From the NCBI GenBank assembly GCA_001627925.1, contig LUQC01000020.1, positions 1 to 33,077 on the forward strand: a DNA stretch of 33,077 nucleotides. The letters are read 5' to 3'. The notes below the pieces were generated by a model, which was given only the letters and a program-made list of their open reading frames with translations, had not been told where the DNA came from and searched no databases. This stretch comes from Rhodobacteraceae bacterium REDSEA-S34_B6 (GTDB lineage: Bacteria; Pseudomonadota; Alphaproteobacteria; Rhodobacterales; Rhodobacteraceae). Positions within the stretch are counted from its first letter, which is position 1. Every line of letters begins with the position of its first letter. Shown here in pieces: positions 8,130 to 18,000 of this stretch. Both the position numbers and the translations under genes were made by a program.

Positions 8130-8777
8130 ATGACTTTCATGAGTAAAAATCTTGAATTGCCTGAAGTTTTACCAGTCTTCCCGCTACCTAGAGCTCTATT
8201 GCTTCCCCGTGCGAGGTTGCCGTTACACATTTTTGAGCCCAGGTATCTCGCAATGATCGAAGATGTGATGAAAACTTCCCATCGCCTCCTTGGGATGATC
8301 CAACCCAGTGAGCATGAGGGGAAGGAGCGCCTGAGTGCTATTGGTTGTGCTGGTAAATTAACCCAATTTTCTGAGACGGAAGATGGACGTTACATGATCA
8401 CTATTACTGGTGTTTCGCGGTATAGGATTGGTGGTGAGATCGAGGGGTTTCATCCTTATCGTAAATTTGAAGTTGATTGGCATGGTTTTGATCAGGATCA
8501 TGGTACTACTGAAAAAGATCCAAAGTTAGATAGGAAATTCTTTTTTGACCTTTTGTCGAAATATTTAAAACGGCGTGGGCTATCGACCGATTGGGAATCT
8601 CTTAGGGACGCTGACGACGAATTACTTATAAACGCGCTCTCAATGATGCTCGATTTTGAAATAGAGGAAAAGCAGGCCTTATTAGAAGCCCCGTCTTTGG
8701 TTACGCGGCGTGAAACTTTGGTGACTTTAATTGAGTACAACTTGAGAGGCGGCTCAAGTGACGAAATTTTACAGTGA
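8130..8777 (+). CDS. LON-substrate-binding-domain (LonN) protein
   Basis: A 215-residue protein equivalent to the N-terminal substrate-binding domain of Lon protease, without AAA+ or protease domains. Diagnostic stretches are [33 protein letters not shown], then the [19 protein letters not shown] and ITGVSRYRI strands. Stand-alone LonN proteins are common in alphaproteobacteria; their role is not settled, though protein quality control is a reasonable inference and fits the YbbN neighbour. Two starts are possible, ATG 8130 or ATG 8139; neither has a strong Shine-Dalgarno sequence. Its TGA stop overlaps the GTG start of the next gene (GTGA), indicating translational coupling. Confidence 0.88.
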   Translation: MTFMSKNLELPEVLPVFPLPRALLLPRARLPLHIFEPRYLAMIEDVMKTSHRLLGMIQPSEHEGKERLSAIGCAGKLTQFSETEDGRYMITITGVSRYRIGGEIEGFHPYRKFEVDWHGFDQDHGTTEKDPKLDRKFFFDLLSKYLKRRGLSTDWESLRDADDELLINALSMMLDFEIEEKQALLEAPSLVTRRETLVTLIEYNLRGGSSDEILQ

Positions 8778-8983
8778 AGAAGTCTAACAATAAAACTGAA
8801 GTCGATCAAAGATTTGCTTCATCAATGCTTGAAGCCTTAGTATGTCCAGTCACCCATTCGTTATTAGAATATAACTCGGAAAATAATGAGCTGATATCTA
8901 GCAAGGCTGGTTTAGCCTTCCCGATTCGAGATGGTATACCAATTATGTTGGTAGAGGCCGCTAGGACTATTAACAAAGCTTAA
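8774..8983 (+). CDS. Trm112-family small protein
   Basis: A 69-residue protein of the Trm112/YcaR family ([20 protein letters not shown], then [18 protein letters not shown]). In eukaryotes and archaea Trm112 activates tRNA and protein methyltransferases; bacterial members are small single-domain proteins of uncertain role. Only one Cys (in LVCPVT) is left of the zinc ribbon, which is usual for bacterial forms. The GTG start at 8774 overlaps the stop of the LON-domain gene. The N-terminal about 15 residues are charged and variable. Its stop overlaps the end of the convergent monooxygenase gene by 4 bp. Confidence 0.88.
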   Translation: MKKSNNKTEVDQRFASSMLEALVCPVTHSLLEYNSENNELISSKAGLAFPIRDGIPIMLVEAARTINKA

Positions 8984-10194
8984 TGCATTAACCGGGGCAA
9001 CTCACCCGTTAAACCTGTGGCCTCTTTGATAATTTTTTGCTTAACACCAGGAATGCTGTCCAGAATTTTCATTCCGACATTACGTGCGAGGCGAAGAGCT
9101 TCATTTTCATTGGAAAATAACTTGTTAAACAAGTCAGTACTGTACGCGAGTTGAACACTGTCGAACCTACGCCATTCTTCATAACGCTTAAGAACTCCTA
9201 AACTTCCAAAATCCTCTCCCCGAAGAAAAGCATCCTCGATTACTTGGGCTAGAACGGCAATATCCTTGAAACCTGCATTCAAACCCTGACCAGCTATAGG
9301 ATGTATGCTATGAGCAGCATCTCCAACCAATGCCAATCTTTCATCAACAAACTGATCTGCTATTTTCAACTCAAGTGGATATGAGTGCCGGTCACCTATG
9401 ATTTTAAATTTTCCCAAGAAATTACCAAGACGTGCTTCTAATATACTTGTGTATTTAGTTTTATCATAAGAATTAACCGCTTTTGCATAAATATTCTGTT
9501 CAGTCCAAACTACAGATGAATGCTTACCTTTCATTGGCAGAACAGCGAGGGGTCCATTTGGTAAAAAATATTGCCAAGCCAATCCGTTGTGTTCAATCTC
9601 ATGTTCGATAGCACAGACAAGTGCAGTTTGATTATATTTCCAACCTGTCTTCTTAATGCCTGCTCGTCTTGCTAGTTCACTGTTTTTCCCATCAGCTCCA
9701 ATTACAAGCCTTGTATGAAGTTTATTACCATTTCTTAGCTTTACGCTTATGCATCCCTTCTCTCGTTTGTGCTCCATCACTTCAGAAGCAAATTTGTAGT
9801 CTATTTGATCGCTTTCGTAAATCTTAGCAAACAGTGCGTTGCGAATGAATCTGTCTTCCACCATTTGGCCCATTGGGCCATCGTGGATATCATTATTATC
9901 AAAATGTAAACTAAATTGAGACGGACCTTGGACTAGTTTCCCATCTAAAATTTTGATGTCCAAAATAGGTTGGGAGTTGTCTCGTATATCATCAAAAACA
10001 TCAATATTTTTAAGCAAACGAATAGAACTTAAGGCTAATGCGTAGCTTCTGCCATCAAAACGATTTTCCCTGCTAGTGTCGTTCTCTTTCGCATCTAAAA
10101 CTATTGAGGATAATCCGAACTTGGCTGCGACGATTGCCATCAAGGATCCGTTTAACCCCCCGCCAATAATTATAATATCACTGTCTATTGCCAT
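8980..10194 (-). CDS. UbiH/UbiF-family FAD-dependent monooxygenase
   Basis: A 404-residue flavoprotein hydroxylase, most likely a ring hydroxylase of ubiquinone synthesis. The start at 10194 gives [16 protein letters not shown], placing the dinucleotide-binding GxGxxG at residues 11-16; upstream in-frame codons to 10371 would add an unlikely hydrophobic extension that overlaps the divergent amidase. The second FAD motif appears as [14 protein letters not shown] near residue 180 and the ribityl-binding GD motif as [19 protein letters not shown] near residue 300, both typical of UbiH/UbiF/Coq6. Which ring carbon it hydroxylates (C5, C6 or C7) cannot be told. It is convergent with the Trm112 gene and divergent from the amidase, sharing a 72-bp promoter region. 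Confidence 0.88.
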   Translation of the reverse strand: MAIDSDIIIIGGGLNGSLMAIVAAKFGLSSIVLDAKENDTSRENRFDGRSYALALSSIRLLKNIDVFDDIRDNSQPILDIKILDGKLVQGPSQFSLHFDNNDIHDGPMGQMVEDRFIRNALFAKIYESDQIDYKFASEVMEHKREKGCISVKLRNGNKLHTRLVIGADGKNSELARRAGIKKTGWKYNQTALVCAIEHEIEHNGLAWQYFLPNGPLAVLPMKGKHSSVVWTEQNIYAKAVNSYDKTKYTSILEARLGNFLGKFKIIGDRHSYPLELKIADQFVDERLALVGDAAHSIHPIAGQGLNAGFKDIAVLAQVIEDAFLRGEDFGSLGVLKRYEEWRRFDSVQLAYSTDLFNKLFSNENEALRLARNVGMKILDSIPGVKQKIIKEATGLTGELPRLMH

Positions 10195-10266
10195 AATACG
10201 ATAATGACGTTTAGATTTGATTTGTCCATGAGTTGGATTGCCGCTAATTTTAAGAAAGATAAGAAA

Positions 10267-11598
10267 ATGGTTGATCCATTCAAAATGAGTGCTTCTGAAC
10301 TGGGAGATGCGTTTGAAAATAATCTTATTAATCCTGTGGAGGTACTTGAGGCTTACTTTGAGGCTATACAAAAAAGCACTTTAACCGAACGTATTTATGT
10401 AGAGGTTACCAAAGAGCGGGCATTTGGCGAAGCGGAGGATGCACGAAAAAGGCAAAAATTAGGTTTACGCATGGGTCCATTAGATGGCGTGCCCATCAGT
10501 TGGAAGGATTTATTTGATGTCGCGGGTCATGAAACTACGGCTGGCTCGGACTTGTTAAAAGGACGTATGCCTCAAACTGACTGTGCTATTCTAGAACAGG
10601 CATCTATCAATGGACTGGTCACTTTAGGGAAAACACATATGTCGGAGCTAGCATTCTCTGGTTTGGGCTTGAACCCGATTACTAAAACGCCTCCTTGTGT
10701 AAATGATCTAGGCGCCGTCGCCGGCGGCTCTTCATCTGGAGCAGCTGCATCAGTAGCTTTTGGTCTTGCTCCGGCCGCAATAGGTTCTGATACAGGGGGG
10801 TCTGTTAGAATTCCAGCAGCTTGGAATGATTTAGTTGGTTTAAAAACTACCTTAGGAAGGGTATCGATGGAAGGCGTTGTTCCGTTGTGTAGAAGTTTTG
10901 ACACTATCGGACCTATAGTCAAAACAGTTGACGATGCTGGGCTATTATTCTCTGTTATTACTTCAAATAAACCCATTGACCTAGAGCACAAGTCAATTGA
11001 AAGGGGCAGGCTTGCAATACTGAAAGGCACAGCACTTGATGATTTGCAGCAAAAGCCAGCACTCGCTTTCGAAGCATCAGTAAAAGCATTATCAAATTTT
11101 GGTTTTAAGATTAAAGAAATTGAAATAGGTGAGGTAGAAAGCGCTTTGGCGCTCTCCGGTTTGGTATATCCCTCGGAAGCTTACGCTGAATGGAAAGATA
11201 AAATAGAGGCTGCACCTGAGCTTATGTATGGTGAAATCCTCCAAAGATTTCGTGGCGGCAAAGACGTGCTAGCCTCTGAATATTTAAAAGCGATGAGGGA
11301 TTTAGAAATCTTCAAAAAGCAATATGCTGCGAAATGTTCAGAGTTTGATGGGATCATATTGCCAACTTGTCCTATTATGCCGCCAAATTTGGAGAGATTG
11401 GAATCAGATAATGGTTACTATGTTTCTCAAAATCTTATGGCTCTAAGAAATACTCGTATTGGTAACTTAATGGGGATTTGTTCTCTGACAATTCCCACAA
11501 CCTATAATAGTTGTGGATTATCCATAATGGCCCTGCCCAATAGGGAGGAAAAACTACTCAGCCTCGGCAAAGCAGCTGAAATGGCAATCCTAAAGTGA
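10267..11598 (+). CDS. Amidase-signature family hydrolase
   Basis: A 443-residue amidase-signature enzyme. The Ser-cisSer-Lys triad is visible: K80 in SWKDLFDVAG, a serine of the GGSSSG loop (residues 153-158), and the nucleophile S179 in GSDTGGSVR. The C-terminal region ends with an ILPTCPIMPP strand and the SLTIPT segment. Relatives include GatA and many amidases of unknown substrate; the lack of gatB/gatC nearby argues against a role in tRNA amidation. I place the start at ATG 10267, where AAGAAAG lies upstream; an in-frame ATG at 10204 is too close to the divergent monooxygenase start. It is followed, after 120 bp without a recognisable element, by the aminotransferase-ftsK-lolA set. Confidence 0.88.
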   Translation: MVDPFKMSASELGDAFENNLINPVEVLEAYFEAIQKSTLTERIYVEVTKERAFGEAEDARKRQKLGLRMGPLDGVPISWKDLFDVAGHETTAGSDLLKGRMPQTDCAILEQASINGLVTLGKTHMSELAFSGLGLNPITKTPPCVNDLGAVAGGSSSGAAASVAFGLAPAAIGSDTGGSVRIPAAWNDLVGLKTTLGRVSMEGVVPLCRSFDTIGPIVKTVDDAGLLFSVITSNKPIDLEHKSIERGRLAILKGTALDDLQQKPALAFEASVKALSNFGFKIKEIEIGEVESALALSGLVYPSEAYAEWKDKIEAAPELMYGEILQRFRGGKDVLASEYLKAMRDLEIFKKQYAAKCSEFDGIILPTCPIMPPNLERLESDNGYYVSQNLMALRNTRIGNLMGICSLTIPTTYNSCGLSIMALPNREEKLLSLGKAAEMAILK

Positions 11599-11718
11599 TT
11601 GAGCCTTTACCGTCACAATTTGGCAATTTTAATACGGTTATTATGGACGTCGTGCACAGTGTGAGTTAAAGTGTTTCAATAAACGGGCATAAGACCCAAA
11701 AATTGAGGCAAAGTTTTT

Positions 11719-12906
11719 ATGTACCCCGAGCGGTTTTCACACCTCCCGGAATATGCGTTTCCGCGTTTACGTGCTCTTTTAGATGGGCATAATTTCGTTG
11801 GTCCGCAGTATAATATGACTATTGGTGAACCACAGCATCTTTATCCACTCTGGATTAAAGACGTTCTTTTAGACCATCTTGATGGATTTAATCGATATCC
11901 AGCAAATGATGGCATTGAAAAACTTCAAACATCTATAGTTGATTGGTTTTATCAGCGTTTTGGTGTTACACTCTCCTCTGATAAAAATATTTTACCAGTA
12001 AACGGTACTCGTGAGGGTCTATATAATGTAAGTATGGCTTTATGCCCTGAGGAATTAAGCGACAGCCAGCCTTTCGTCCTAATACCAAATCCATTCTATC
12101 AAGTTTACATGATTTCGGCTTTATCCGTGAATTCAGAGCCACTATTTATTTCAACAGATGCGCAGAGTGGGCATCTCCCAGATTACTTTGGCTTAAAAGC
12201 GGATATACTCAATAAAACGTCAGCCGCATATATTTGCTCACCATCTAATCCCCAGGGTGCAGTCGCTACAGTGGATTACCTAACTGCATTGATTGAGTTG
12301 GCTGAAAAATATGATTTCATAATATTTGCAGATGAATGCTATAGCGAAATTTATCGATACGCTCCTCCCCCAGGGCTGATGCAAGTTTCAGAAAAATTAG
12401 GCGCTGATCCTAATAGAGTGGTTACTTTCCATTCGCTATCTAAGCGTTCGAACCTGCCAGGTTTAAGATCGGGTTTCGCAGCATCTGGCGAAAAAAATAT
12501 AAAGCTAATGAAGCAACTGAAAGCTTATTCTGGTGCACCTATTCCAGAGCCCTTGCAGCACGTTTCTGCATCAGTTTGGAGTGATGAAGAACATGTTGTT
12601 AAAAATCGTAAAATTTATGAGAAAAAATATAAAATTGCCGATCAAATTTTTAATGATTTTGATGGATATTTTAGCCCAGAAGCAGGGTTTTTTCTTTGGA
12701 TAAATGTCTGTGATGGTGAGAAAGTAGCATTAGAGCTTTGGCAAAATTGCGGAGTACGAGTTTTGCCGGGTAGGTATTTGTCTAAAGATTTTAACGGTCA
12801 AAGCCCAGGAGATCAATTTATAAGAGTAGCAATGGTTTCAGAGCCGGAAGAAACTAAGCGCGGACTATCGAAAATAAGAGAATTTCTTCATGAAAAACAA
12901 GTATAG
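11719..12906 (+). CDS. Class I/II aminotransferase, possibly succinyldiaminopimelate aminotransferase
   Basis: A 395-residue fold-type I PLP enzyme. The Schiff-base lysine is K242 in [16 protein letters not shown]; other family marks are the NPQGAV loop after ICSPS, the [10 protein letters not shown] strand with its cofactor-binding Asp and Tyr, and a C-terminal IRVAMV strand with the substrate-carboxylate Arg. The [15 protein letters not shown] N-terminus and overall pattern resemble alphaproteobacterial DapC-like enzymes of lysine synthesis; the dapB gene further right shows the pathway is present, but substrate specificity is inference. It is separated by 8 bp from ftsK, so the two are likely co-transcribed. 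Confidence 0.85.
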   Translation: MYPERFSHLPEYAFPRLRALLDGHNFVGPQYNMTIGEPQHLYPLWIKDVLLDHLDGFNRYPANDGIEKLQTSIVDWFYQRFGVTLSSDKNILPVNGTREGLYNVSMALCPEELSDSQPFVLIPNPFYQVYMISALSVNSEPLFISTDAQSGHLPDYFGLKADILNKTSAAYICSPSNPQGAVATVDYLTALIELAEKYDFIIFADECYSEIYRYAPPPGLMQVSEKLGADPNRVVTFHSLSKRSNLPGLRSGFAASGEKNIKLMKQLKAYSGAPIPEPLQHVSASVWSDEEHVVKNRKIYEKKYKIADQIFNDFDGYFSPEAGFFLWINVCDGEKVALELWQNCGVRVLPGRYLSKDFNGQSPGDQFIRVAMVSEPEETKRGLSKIREFLHEKQV

Positions 12907-12914
12907 GTACAAAA

Positions 12915-15644
12915 ATGGCATATAATCAGGCGCCTAGTCGCAGTCCTTTTATAGATAATAGTTTAAAAGAAGCTTTGCAGAGGCGTGGAACAGAAATACT
13001 GGGGCTCATACTTATTGCGATTAGTATTGGCATATTCTTGTTGCTATGGTCATACTCTCCCAACGACAGAAGTTTCTGGTCTATTAGCGATGAACCTACT
13101 CAAAATATACTAGGCGTAATTGGCTCATCAATAGCTGCCCCGTTAATACTTATTTTAGGTTGGGGTAGTTTTTCTTTGCCAGTTTTTCTTCTAATTTGGG
13201 GTGTAAGATTTGTATGCCACAGTGGTGTCGAGAGAGCTATCACTCGGATGATCTTTTTTCCTGTCGCAATGGCATTTTCTTCTGCTTTTTTTGCCACTCT
13301 CGTCCCTAATAGTACATGGGTACATAAGGTTGGATTAGGCGGCCTATTTGGAGAGACGTCAGTTGGTGTCATACTAAAATCTTTACCCGAAGTTTCTACT
13401 ACATGGGTAAATATGATAACGTTAACGATGTCCGTTATTTTGCTGATAACGCTTCTATTCGTATCTGGATTTTCGAGGAAAGAAGTGAGGGGGATTTCCA
13501 AATTTTTGCTTAAAGGCTCTTTTTTGTTTTGTATCTATATCTTTGCTTTGGTCGCGCGGATAGCTCTTTTGCCTATCTCAAGAAAGAGTTCATCGATGCA
13601 GGGGAACCATGATCAAGATAACATAAGTACCCAAAAAACTGGAGGGTTGATTAGTAGAATTCTTTTCAACTTGAAACCGTCTATCGGCAAAGAAACTTCT
13701 CAATTAGTTCGAGAGGAGCCAATGATTGATAATGATAGTCACTACAGAGGTGACCGCATAACGAATAAAATAACTTCTATAATCCGGGATCGCACCCCCC
13801 CGGTTACTAGTAAAATCACTGATGACTTTAAAGAATATGGTCAACAGAAAGTTGAGGACAAGTTTGTTTCGACTTATCGCTCCAGTTTAGATCGTTTAGA
13901 ACCGCCAATTTCAAGTGATAGCCAGTTTCACCAGGAAGAATTTAATGAGGTAAGTAGCGAAGATCCAGAGGAATTTGAGCAAGAATTCATTTCTGGATAC
14001 TCAATGGATAGCCTCAATCTGCCAAAGTTAGAGACCAAGAAGCTTGTCCATGCGCCAATTTCAAAAACATTTAAAAGATCAAAGCGTGCAATAGAAGAGG
14101 CAGAGCCAAGATTAAACTTCGATGATGGAAAAGTGGAATTCGAATTACCACCTTTGAACTTATTAGCAACGCCTGTGGAAATTAAAAGAACATATCTTTC
14201 AGATGAAGCTCTAGAGGAAAATGCAAGGCTCTTGGAAGCAGTACTGGATGATTATGGGATCAAAGGTGAAATTGTTAGTGTGCGGCCAGGGCCAGTAGTC
14301 ACAATGTATGAATTAGAGCCGGCTCCAGGATTAAAGGCAAGCCGCGTTATTGGTTTGGCAGACGATATCGCTCGATCAATGTCCGCGCTTGCAGCAAGGG
14401 TTTCTACAGTACCTGGAAGGTCTGTTATCGGAATAGAATTACCAAATGAGGATAGAGAAAAAGTTGTGCTCCGCGAAATTTTCTCAAGTAGAGCTTTCGG
14501 TGACGGTAATCAAAAACTTCCTATTGCTCTCGGAAAAGACATTGGTGGTGAACCAGTGGTAGCCAATTTAGCTAAGATGCCTCATCTTTTGATTGCCGGA
14601 ACGACCGGTTCTGGAAAATCAGTAGCAATAAATACAATGATACTCTCCCTTCTATATAAACTTACGCCCGAAGAGTGTCGGATGATAATGATTGATCCTA
14701 AAATGCTAGAATTAAGTGTTTATGATGGGATACCACATCTTTTGAGCCCAGTCGTTACTGATCCCAAAAAAGCAGTTGTAGCGCTTAAGTGGGTGGTTGG
14801 TGAAATGGAGGAGCGATATCGCAGAATGTCAAAAATGGGCGTTCGAAACATTGATGGGTTTAATACCAGGGTTTCAGATGCTTTGATGAAAAATGAGAAT
14901 TTTTCTCGTACAATACAAACTGGCTTTGATGAAGAAACTGGCGATCCGATTTTTGAAACTGAAGAGTTTGAACCTGAAAAGATGCCATATATCGTAGTCG
15001 TCGTAGATGAAATGGCTGATCTTATGATGGTTGCAGGTAAAGAAATTGAAGCATGTATTCAGCGGCTAGCTCAAATGGCACGTGCTTCGGGAATTCATAT
15101 AATTATGGCCACGCAACGACCATCGGTTGATGTCATAACTGGAACGGTGAAAGCTAATTTTCCAACGCGTATTTCTTTTCAAGTTACATCGAAGATTGAT
15201 AGTCGAACAATTCTTGGAGAAATGGGTGCGGAGCAATTACTGGGAATGGGGGATATGCTTTATATGGCTGGAGGGTCAAAGATTACTCGGTGCCATGGCC
15301 CATTTGTAAGCGATGAAGAGGTGGAGGAAGTTGTTAGACATCTAAAGGCTTTTGGCCCGCCAGACTATATGTCGGGAGTTATCGATGGACCTGATGAGGA
15401 AAAAGCTGATGGCATTGATATGGTGCTTGGACTTGGTGGAAATTCAGACGGCGAAGATACTATTTACGATGAGGCCGTATCGATCGTGCTGAGGGACCGT
15501 AAATGTTCTACAAGTTATATACAGCGTAAACTTTCTATTGGTTATAACAAAGCGGCTCGATTAGTAGAGCAGATGGAAGAGCAGGGTTTAGTTTCGACCG
15601 CTAATCATGTCGGTAAGCGAGAAATTTTAGTTCCAGAACAATGA
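12915..15644 (+). CDS. ftsK: DNA translocase FtsK
   Basis: A 909-residue septum-associated DNA pump that segregates chromosome termini and activates XerCD recombination. The N-terminal about 200 residues hold several hydrophobic membrane segments (for example [17 protein letters not shown] and [17 protein letters not shown]). A hydrophilic, acidic linker follows to about residue 410, then the alpha and RecA-like beta motor domains with Walker [10 protein letters not shown] near residue 562 and Walker [13 protein letters not shown] near 692. The C-terminal gamma winged helix (about 840-909; [20 protein letters not shown]) should recognise KOPS sites. Length and domain order are normal. It lies between the aminotransferase gene and lolA, an arrangement I recall as common in Rhodobacterales. 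Confidence 0.96.
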   Translation: MAYNQAPSRSPFIDNSLKEALQRRGTEILGLILIAISIGIFLLLWSYSPNDRSFWSISDEPTQNILGVIGSSIAAPLILILGWGSFSLPVFLLIWGVRFVCHSGVERAITRMIFFPVAMAFSSAFFATLVPNSTWVHKVGLGGLFGETSVGVILKSLPEVSTTWVNMITLTMSVILLITLLFVSGFSRKEVRGISKFLLKGSFLFCIYIFALVARIALLPISRKSSSMQGNHDQDNISTQKTGGLISRILFNLKPSIGKETSQLVREEPMIDNDSHYRGDRITNKITSIIRDRTPPVTSKITDDFKEYGQQKVEDKFVSTYRSSLDRLEPPISSDSQFHQEEFNEVSSEDPEEFEQEFISGYSMDSLNLPKLETKKLVHAPISKTFKRSKRAIEEAEPRLNFDDGKVEFELPPLNLLATPVEIKRTYLSDEALEENARLLEAVLDDYGIKGEIVSVRPGPVVTMYELEPAPGLKASRVIGLADDIARSMSALAARVSTVPGRSVIGIELPNEDREKVVLREIFSSRAFGDGNQKLPIALGKDIGGEPVVANLAKMPHLLIAGTTGSGKSVAINTMILSLLYKLTPEECRMIMIDPKMLELSVYDGIPHLLSPVVTDPKKAVVALKWVVGEMEERYRRMSKMGVRNIDGFNTRVSDALMKNENFSRTIQTGFDEETGDPIFETEEFEPEKMPYIVVVVDEMADLMMVAGKEIEACIQRLAQMARASGIHIIMATQRPSVDVITGTVKANFPTRISFQVTSKIDSRTILGEMGAEQLLGMGDMLYMAGGSKITRCHGPFVSDEEVEEVVRHLKAFGPPDYMSGVIDGPDEEKADGIDMVLGLGGNSDGEDTIYDEAVSIVLRDRKCSTSYIQRKLSIGYNKAARLVEQMEEQGLVSTANHVGKREILVPEQ

Positions 15645-15702
15645 TCTACATAGGTTTCTAAAATGAAAAATTTTCAGATATCGTAATGGTTAGATTATAT
15701 TT

Positions 15703-16308
15703 ATGAAATTAATCAGATTTGTCATAAATTTTCTTTGTATCTGGCTATTGGGGATGAATCTTGCGAGTGCTGAAAAATTTTCGTTAACTGAGTTATCGAA
15801 TTACTTCAATAAACTTGATACTTTTCAAGCCGATTTTCATCAGTTTTCCGATGATGGTTCTGAAGCAAACGGTGTTATTCTAATAAAAAAGCCAGGAAGA
15901 TTAAGAATAGATTATAAAGAACCTGAAAACTTGCTGATACTTGGATCCGGTGGTCAGCTAGCAATTTTTGATCCAAAAGGAGATCCGGAGCCAACATCTT
16001 TTCCTTTGAGTATTACTCCATTTTCATTGGTTCTTGAGAATTCGATTAACTTTGTTGGTTCCTCTAACATTCTTTCGCATGATTTTAATCAAGGTGAGAC
16101 GTCGCTCTCATTATATGATCCTAAACACCCAGAGCGAGGATATATAAAATTAATTTTTTCTGGTAAAAAGCCTGTTCTTACCCGTTGGATTATACAAGAC
16201 GAGAGTGGCAGTGCTACTTTGATGAGTATTGAGCGATACGAAGAGAATATTTCTCTAGGTGAGATGCAATTTAATATTCAACTGGAAATAGAGCGCCGGA
16301 GAAATTAA
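15703..16308 (+). CDS. lolA: Outer-membrane lipoprotein carrier protein LolA
   Basis: A 201-residue periplasmic chaperone that moves lipoproteins from LolCDE to the outer membrane. It has a signal peptide of about 23 residues ending LASA, followed by the typical LolA opening (FQADFHQFSDDG) and the GVILIKKPGRLRIDYKEPE block, then strands such as LLILGSGGQLAIFDPKG. The length is normal. It follows ftsK by 58 bp with a weak ribosome binding site. It converges on the transglycosylase-like gene with 5 bp between stops. Its clients would include the predicted lipoproteins in this window. Confidence 0.92.
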   Translation: MKLIRFVINFLCIWLLGMNLASAEKFSLTELSNYFNKLDTFQADFHQFSDDGSEANGVILIKKPGRLRIDYKEPENLLILGSGGQLAIFDPKGDPEPTSFPLSITPFSLVLENSINFVGSSNILSHDFNQGETSLSLYDPKHPERGYIKLIFSGKKPVLTRWIIQDESGSATLMSIERYEENISLGEMQFNIQLEIERRRN

Positions 16309-16313
16309 TTTCT

Positions 16314-16898
16314 TCAAGTCCTGATACAACTTGAAAGTTGTCTTTTATATCTTGAACTTCGGTTGCCAACATTTTTTGCCTTGTTGATCAACCATTGCTT
16401 TCTTTTGTAAGAACCCTTTAGGTATCCTACCTGGCCTTCGTGATATGCAAGGTATTGGTTTTTTGCGTCACTAAGTGAGACACCTGTTAATTTTCTTGTT
16501 TTGGTCATGTACCAGCCCATGAAATCCGCAGAGTCTCTTATGCTGCTCCTTCTTGCAATGGAGCGGCCAGTGGCTTTTTTATAGTCAGTCCAGGTGCCAT
16601 CAAGCGCCTGGGCGTATCCAAATGCAGAACTCTCGCGCCCCAATGGTATAATCCCTAAAAAATACCTCATTGGTGTTTTGGCTCGATTTTGAAAACTACT
16701 TTCATAATATATTACTGCCATTTGAACATGTATGGGAACTCCCCATTTACGATTTGTATTCTTGAAGGCTCTGTAATAATGTCGTTTGCCAGCTAAAATT
16801 GAGCATGCATCGTTATAGTCTATTGGCTTCCTAAAGTTGCCAAAGCTACAGGAAGAGATAAAACAAAGTAGTAAAATAGAGCGAAGAATTGTGCTCAT
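16314..16898 (-). CDS. Lytic transglycosylase (SLT-domain)-like lipoprotein
   Basis: A 194-residue protein with a lipoprotein signal (hydrophobic stretch then ISSC, C17) and an SLT-like lysozyme-fold domain. The likely catalytic glutamate is E66 in MAVIYYESSFQ, followed by an SSAFGYAQALDGTW segment equivalent to the GLMQ region and the LAYHEGQVGYLKG block near residues 149-162. It should cleave peptidoglycan glycan strands from the periplasmic side of a membrane. The C-terminus is very basic (KNVGNRSSRYKRQL), which could aid cell-wall binding. Its only close neighbour is the convergent lolA. Confidence 0.85.
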   Translation of the reverse strand: MSTILRSILLLCFISSCSFGNFRKPIDYNDACSILAGKRHYYRAFKNTNRKWGVPIHVQMAVIYYESSFQNRAKTPMRYFLGIIPLGRESSAFGYAQALDGTWTDYKKATGRSIARRSSIRDSADFMGWYMTKTRKLTGVSLSDAKNQYLAYHEGQVGYLKGSYKRKQWLINKAKNVGNRSSRYKRQLSSCIRT

Positions 16899-17064
16899 TG
16901 CCCCTCGCTTTTTATTTATTCCTAATAGATAGATAAAAAATTCTGAAATGTAAAAAATAAACTGAAATAAAAAACCTAAAACCTAAAAAGTATCCTGTTT
17001 TTAAGTTTTTTATTCGCACCCGTACGATGAATTCAAAAAATGATAATTTTATCAATCGAAAAAT

Positions 17065-17089
17065 CTCTTGAAAGCCAACACTTTCAGAG
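17065..17089 (+). promoter_or_regulatory. Hairpin just upstream of the hspQ ribosome binding site
   Basis: CTC-T-TGAAAG, loop CCAACA, CTTTCA-GAG can form a 9-bp stem with one bulged T, ending 2 nt before the AGGG ribosome binding site at 17092-17095. It could modulate hspQ translation or be part of an operator; position is the only support. The rest of the 200-bp gap 16899-17104 is AT-rich with a short tandem AAAACCTAAAACCT and no clear promoter. Confidence 0.3.
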
Positions 17090-17104
17090 TTAGGGCTTAT
17101 GATT

Positions 17105-17431
17105 ATGTTTACTAAATTTGCTAAATATCATCTTGGCCAGGTAGTTCGGCATAAAAAGCACCCCTTTCGTGGGGTTGTATTTGACGTTGACCCAGAATTT
17201 AATAACTCAGATGAATGGTACGAAAATCTACCGGAAGATAGTCGCCCTTCGAAAGAACAGCCATTCTATCACTTACTTGCTGAAAATGAGAATACATTTT
17301 ATGTCGCGTATGTATCAGAGCAGAATTTGATTGAGGATCCATCTGGTGAGCCGGTCGAACATCCTGATGTACGCGATCTATTTGGACCCTTTAAGGATGG
17401 ACACTATCCTTTATATTTTCATCTTAATTAA
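17105..17431 (+). CDS. hspQ: Heat-shock protein HspQ (YccV-like)
   Basis: A 108-residue protein of the HspQ/YccV family, which binds hemimethylated DNA in vitro and acts as a specificity factor that enhances Lon degradation in enterobacteria. Characteristic stretches: AKYHLGQVVRHKKHPFRGVV, DVDPEFNNSDEWYE, PFYHLLAENE and YVAYVSEQNL, close to the full family. ATG 17105 is chosen over ATG 17099 because the AGGG at 17092-17095 is correctly spaced and homologues begin a few residues before AKY. No sigma-32 promoter is clear upstream. Downstream lies a decayed gene in the same orientation. Confidence 0.9.
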   Translation: MFTKFAKYHLGQVVRHKKHPFRGVVFDVDPEFNNSDEWYENLPEDSRPSKEQPFYHLLAENENTFYVAYVSEQNLIEDPSGEPVEHPDVRDLFGPFKDGHYPLYFHLN

Positions 17432-17501
17432 TGGTCCATTACATTAATTCGTCGCCATTATTTTTGAAGTATAGTCGTTAAAATCGTTACGGTCATTTAT
17501 A

Positions 17502-17968
17502 TTGAGCAGACGCATTATTTATGAAGACGCATTAGCAAGAATTTTAAAGTTATGCAAAGGTGAGACCAATAGTGTGGCCTTAATGGCTAAAATTGTATGT
17601 GAAATTCATTATTCTGATGATCGGTTTGATTGGACTGGATTTTACAGAGTTACAGAGCCAAAAGTTTTAAATATTGGCCCCTATCAGGGTGGCCACGGTT
17701 GTTTGCGTATTCCAGTTAATCGTGGCATATGCGGACTGGTTGCATCAACAGGAAAGCCTCACTAAATAAATGATGTAAGCTCTGTGCAAAACCATATAGC
17801 CTGCTCTCCAAATACAAGTCAGAGCTTGTCGTACCAGTTTTTAATGGTGTATGAGCCTTAATAGCTGTGTTGGATATAGACAGTGATCTGCCCGCAGCGT
17901 TTAATGATGATGATACAGATGGATTATCAAAAATAATAAACTCAATATTCTCAAGAGACATTATGTAA
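17502..17968 (+). pseudogene. Decayed GAF-domain free-methionine-(R)-sulfoxide reductase (fRMsr)
   Basis: The intact family reduces free methionine-R-sulfoxide with a GAF domain and three cysteines. The first frame, from TTG 17502, gives DDRFDWTGFYRV, GPYQGGHGCLRIPVNRGICG and stops at TAA 17763-17765. The same frame resumes after the stop with NDVSSVQNHIACSPN, then a single-base deletion near 17814-17816 moves the sequence to another frame (KSELVVPVF), which meets TGA at 17852-17854 and then reads LIAVLDIDSDLPAAFNDDD and a weak C-terminus ending at TAA 17968. All three reductase cysteines (GCLRI, GICG, HIACS) are still encoded. With two stops plus one frameshift this is almost certainly inactive unless the region is badly assembled. 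Confidence 0.88.
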
Positions 17969-18000
17969 ATGAGTTTTATAAATTTAAACAATTTTACTTT

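Noticed and set aside
10195-10371. N-terminal extensions of the monooxygenase and amidase reading frames across the divergent gap
   Set aside because: Both would overlap the neighbour; the conserved domains start at 10194 and shortly after 10267.
16970-16990. Tandem AAAACCT copies upstream of hspQ as a repeat element
   Set aside because: Only two short imperfect copies in an AT-rich gap; expected by chance.
17067-17094. CTTGAA as a sigma-32 -35 upstream of hspQ
   Set aside because: No CCCCAT-like -10 at 13-17 bp, and transcription would start inside or too near the ribosome binding site.
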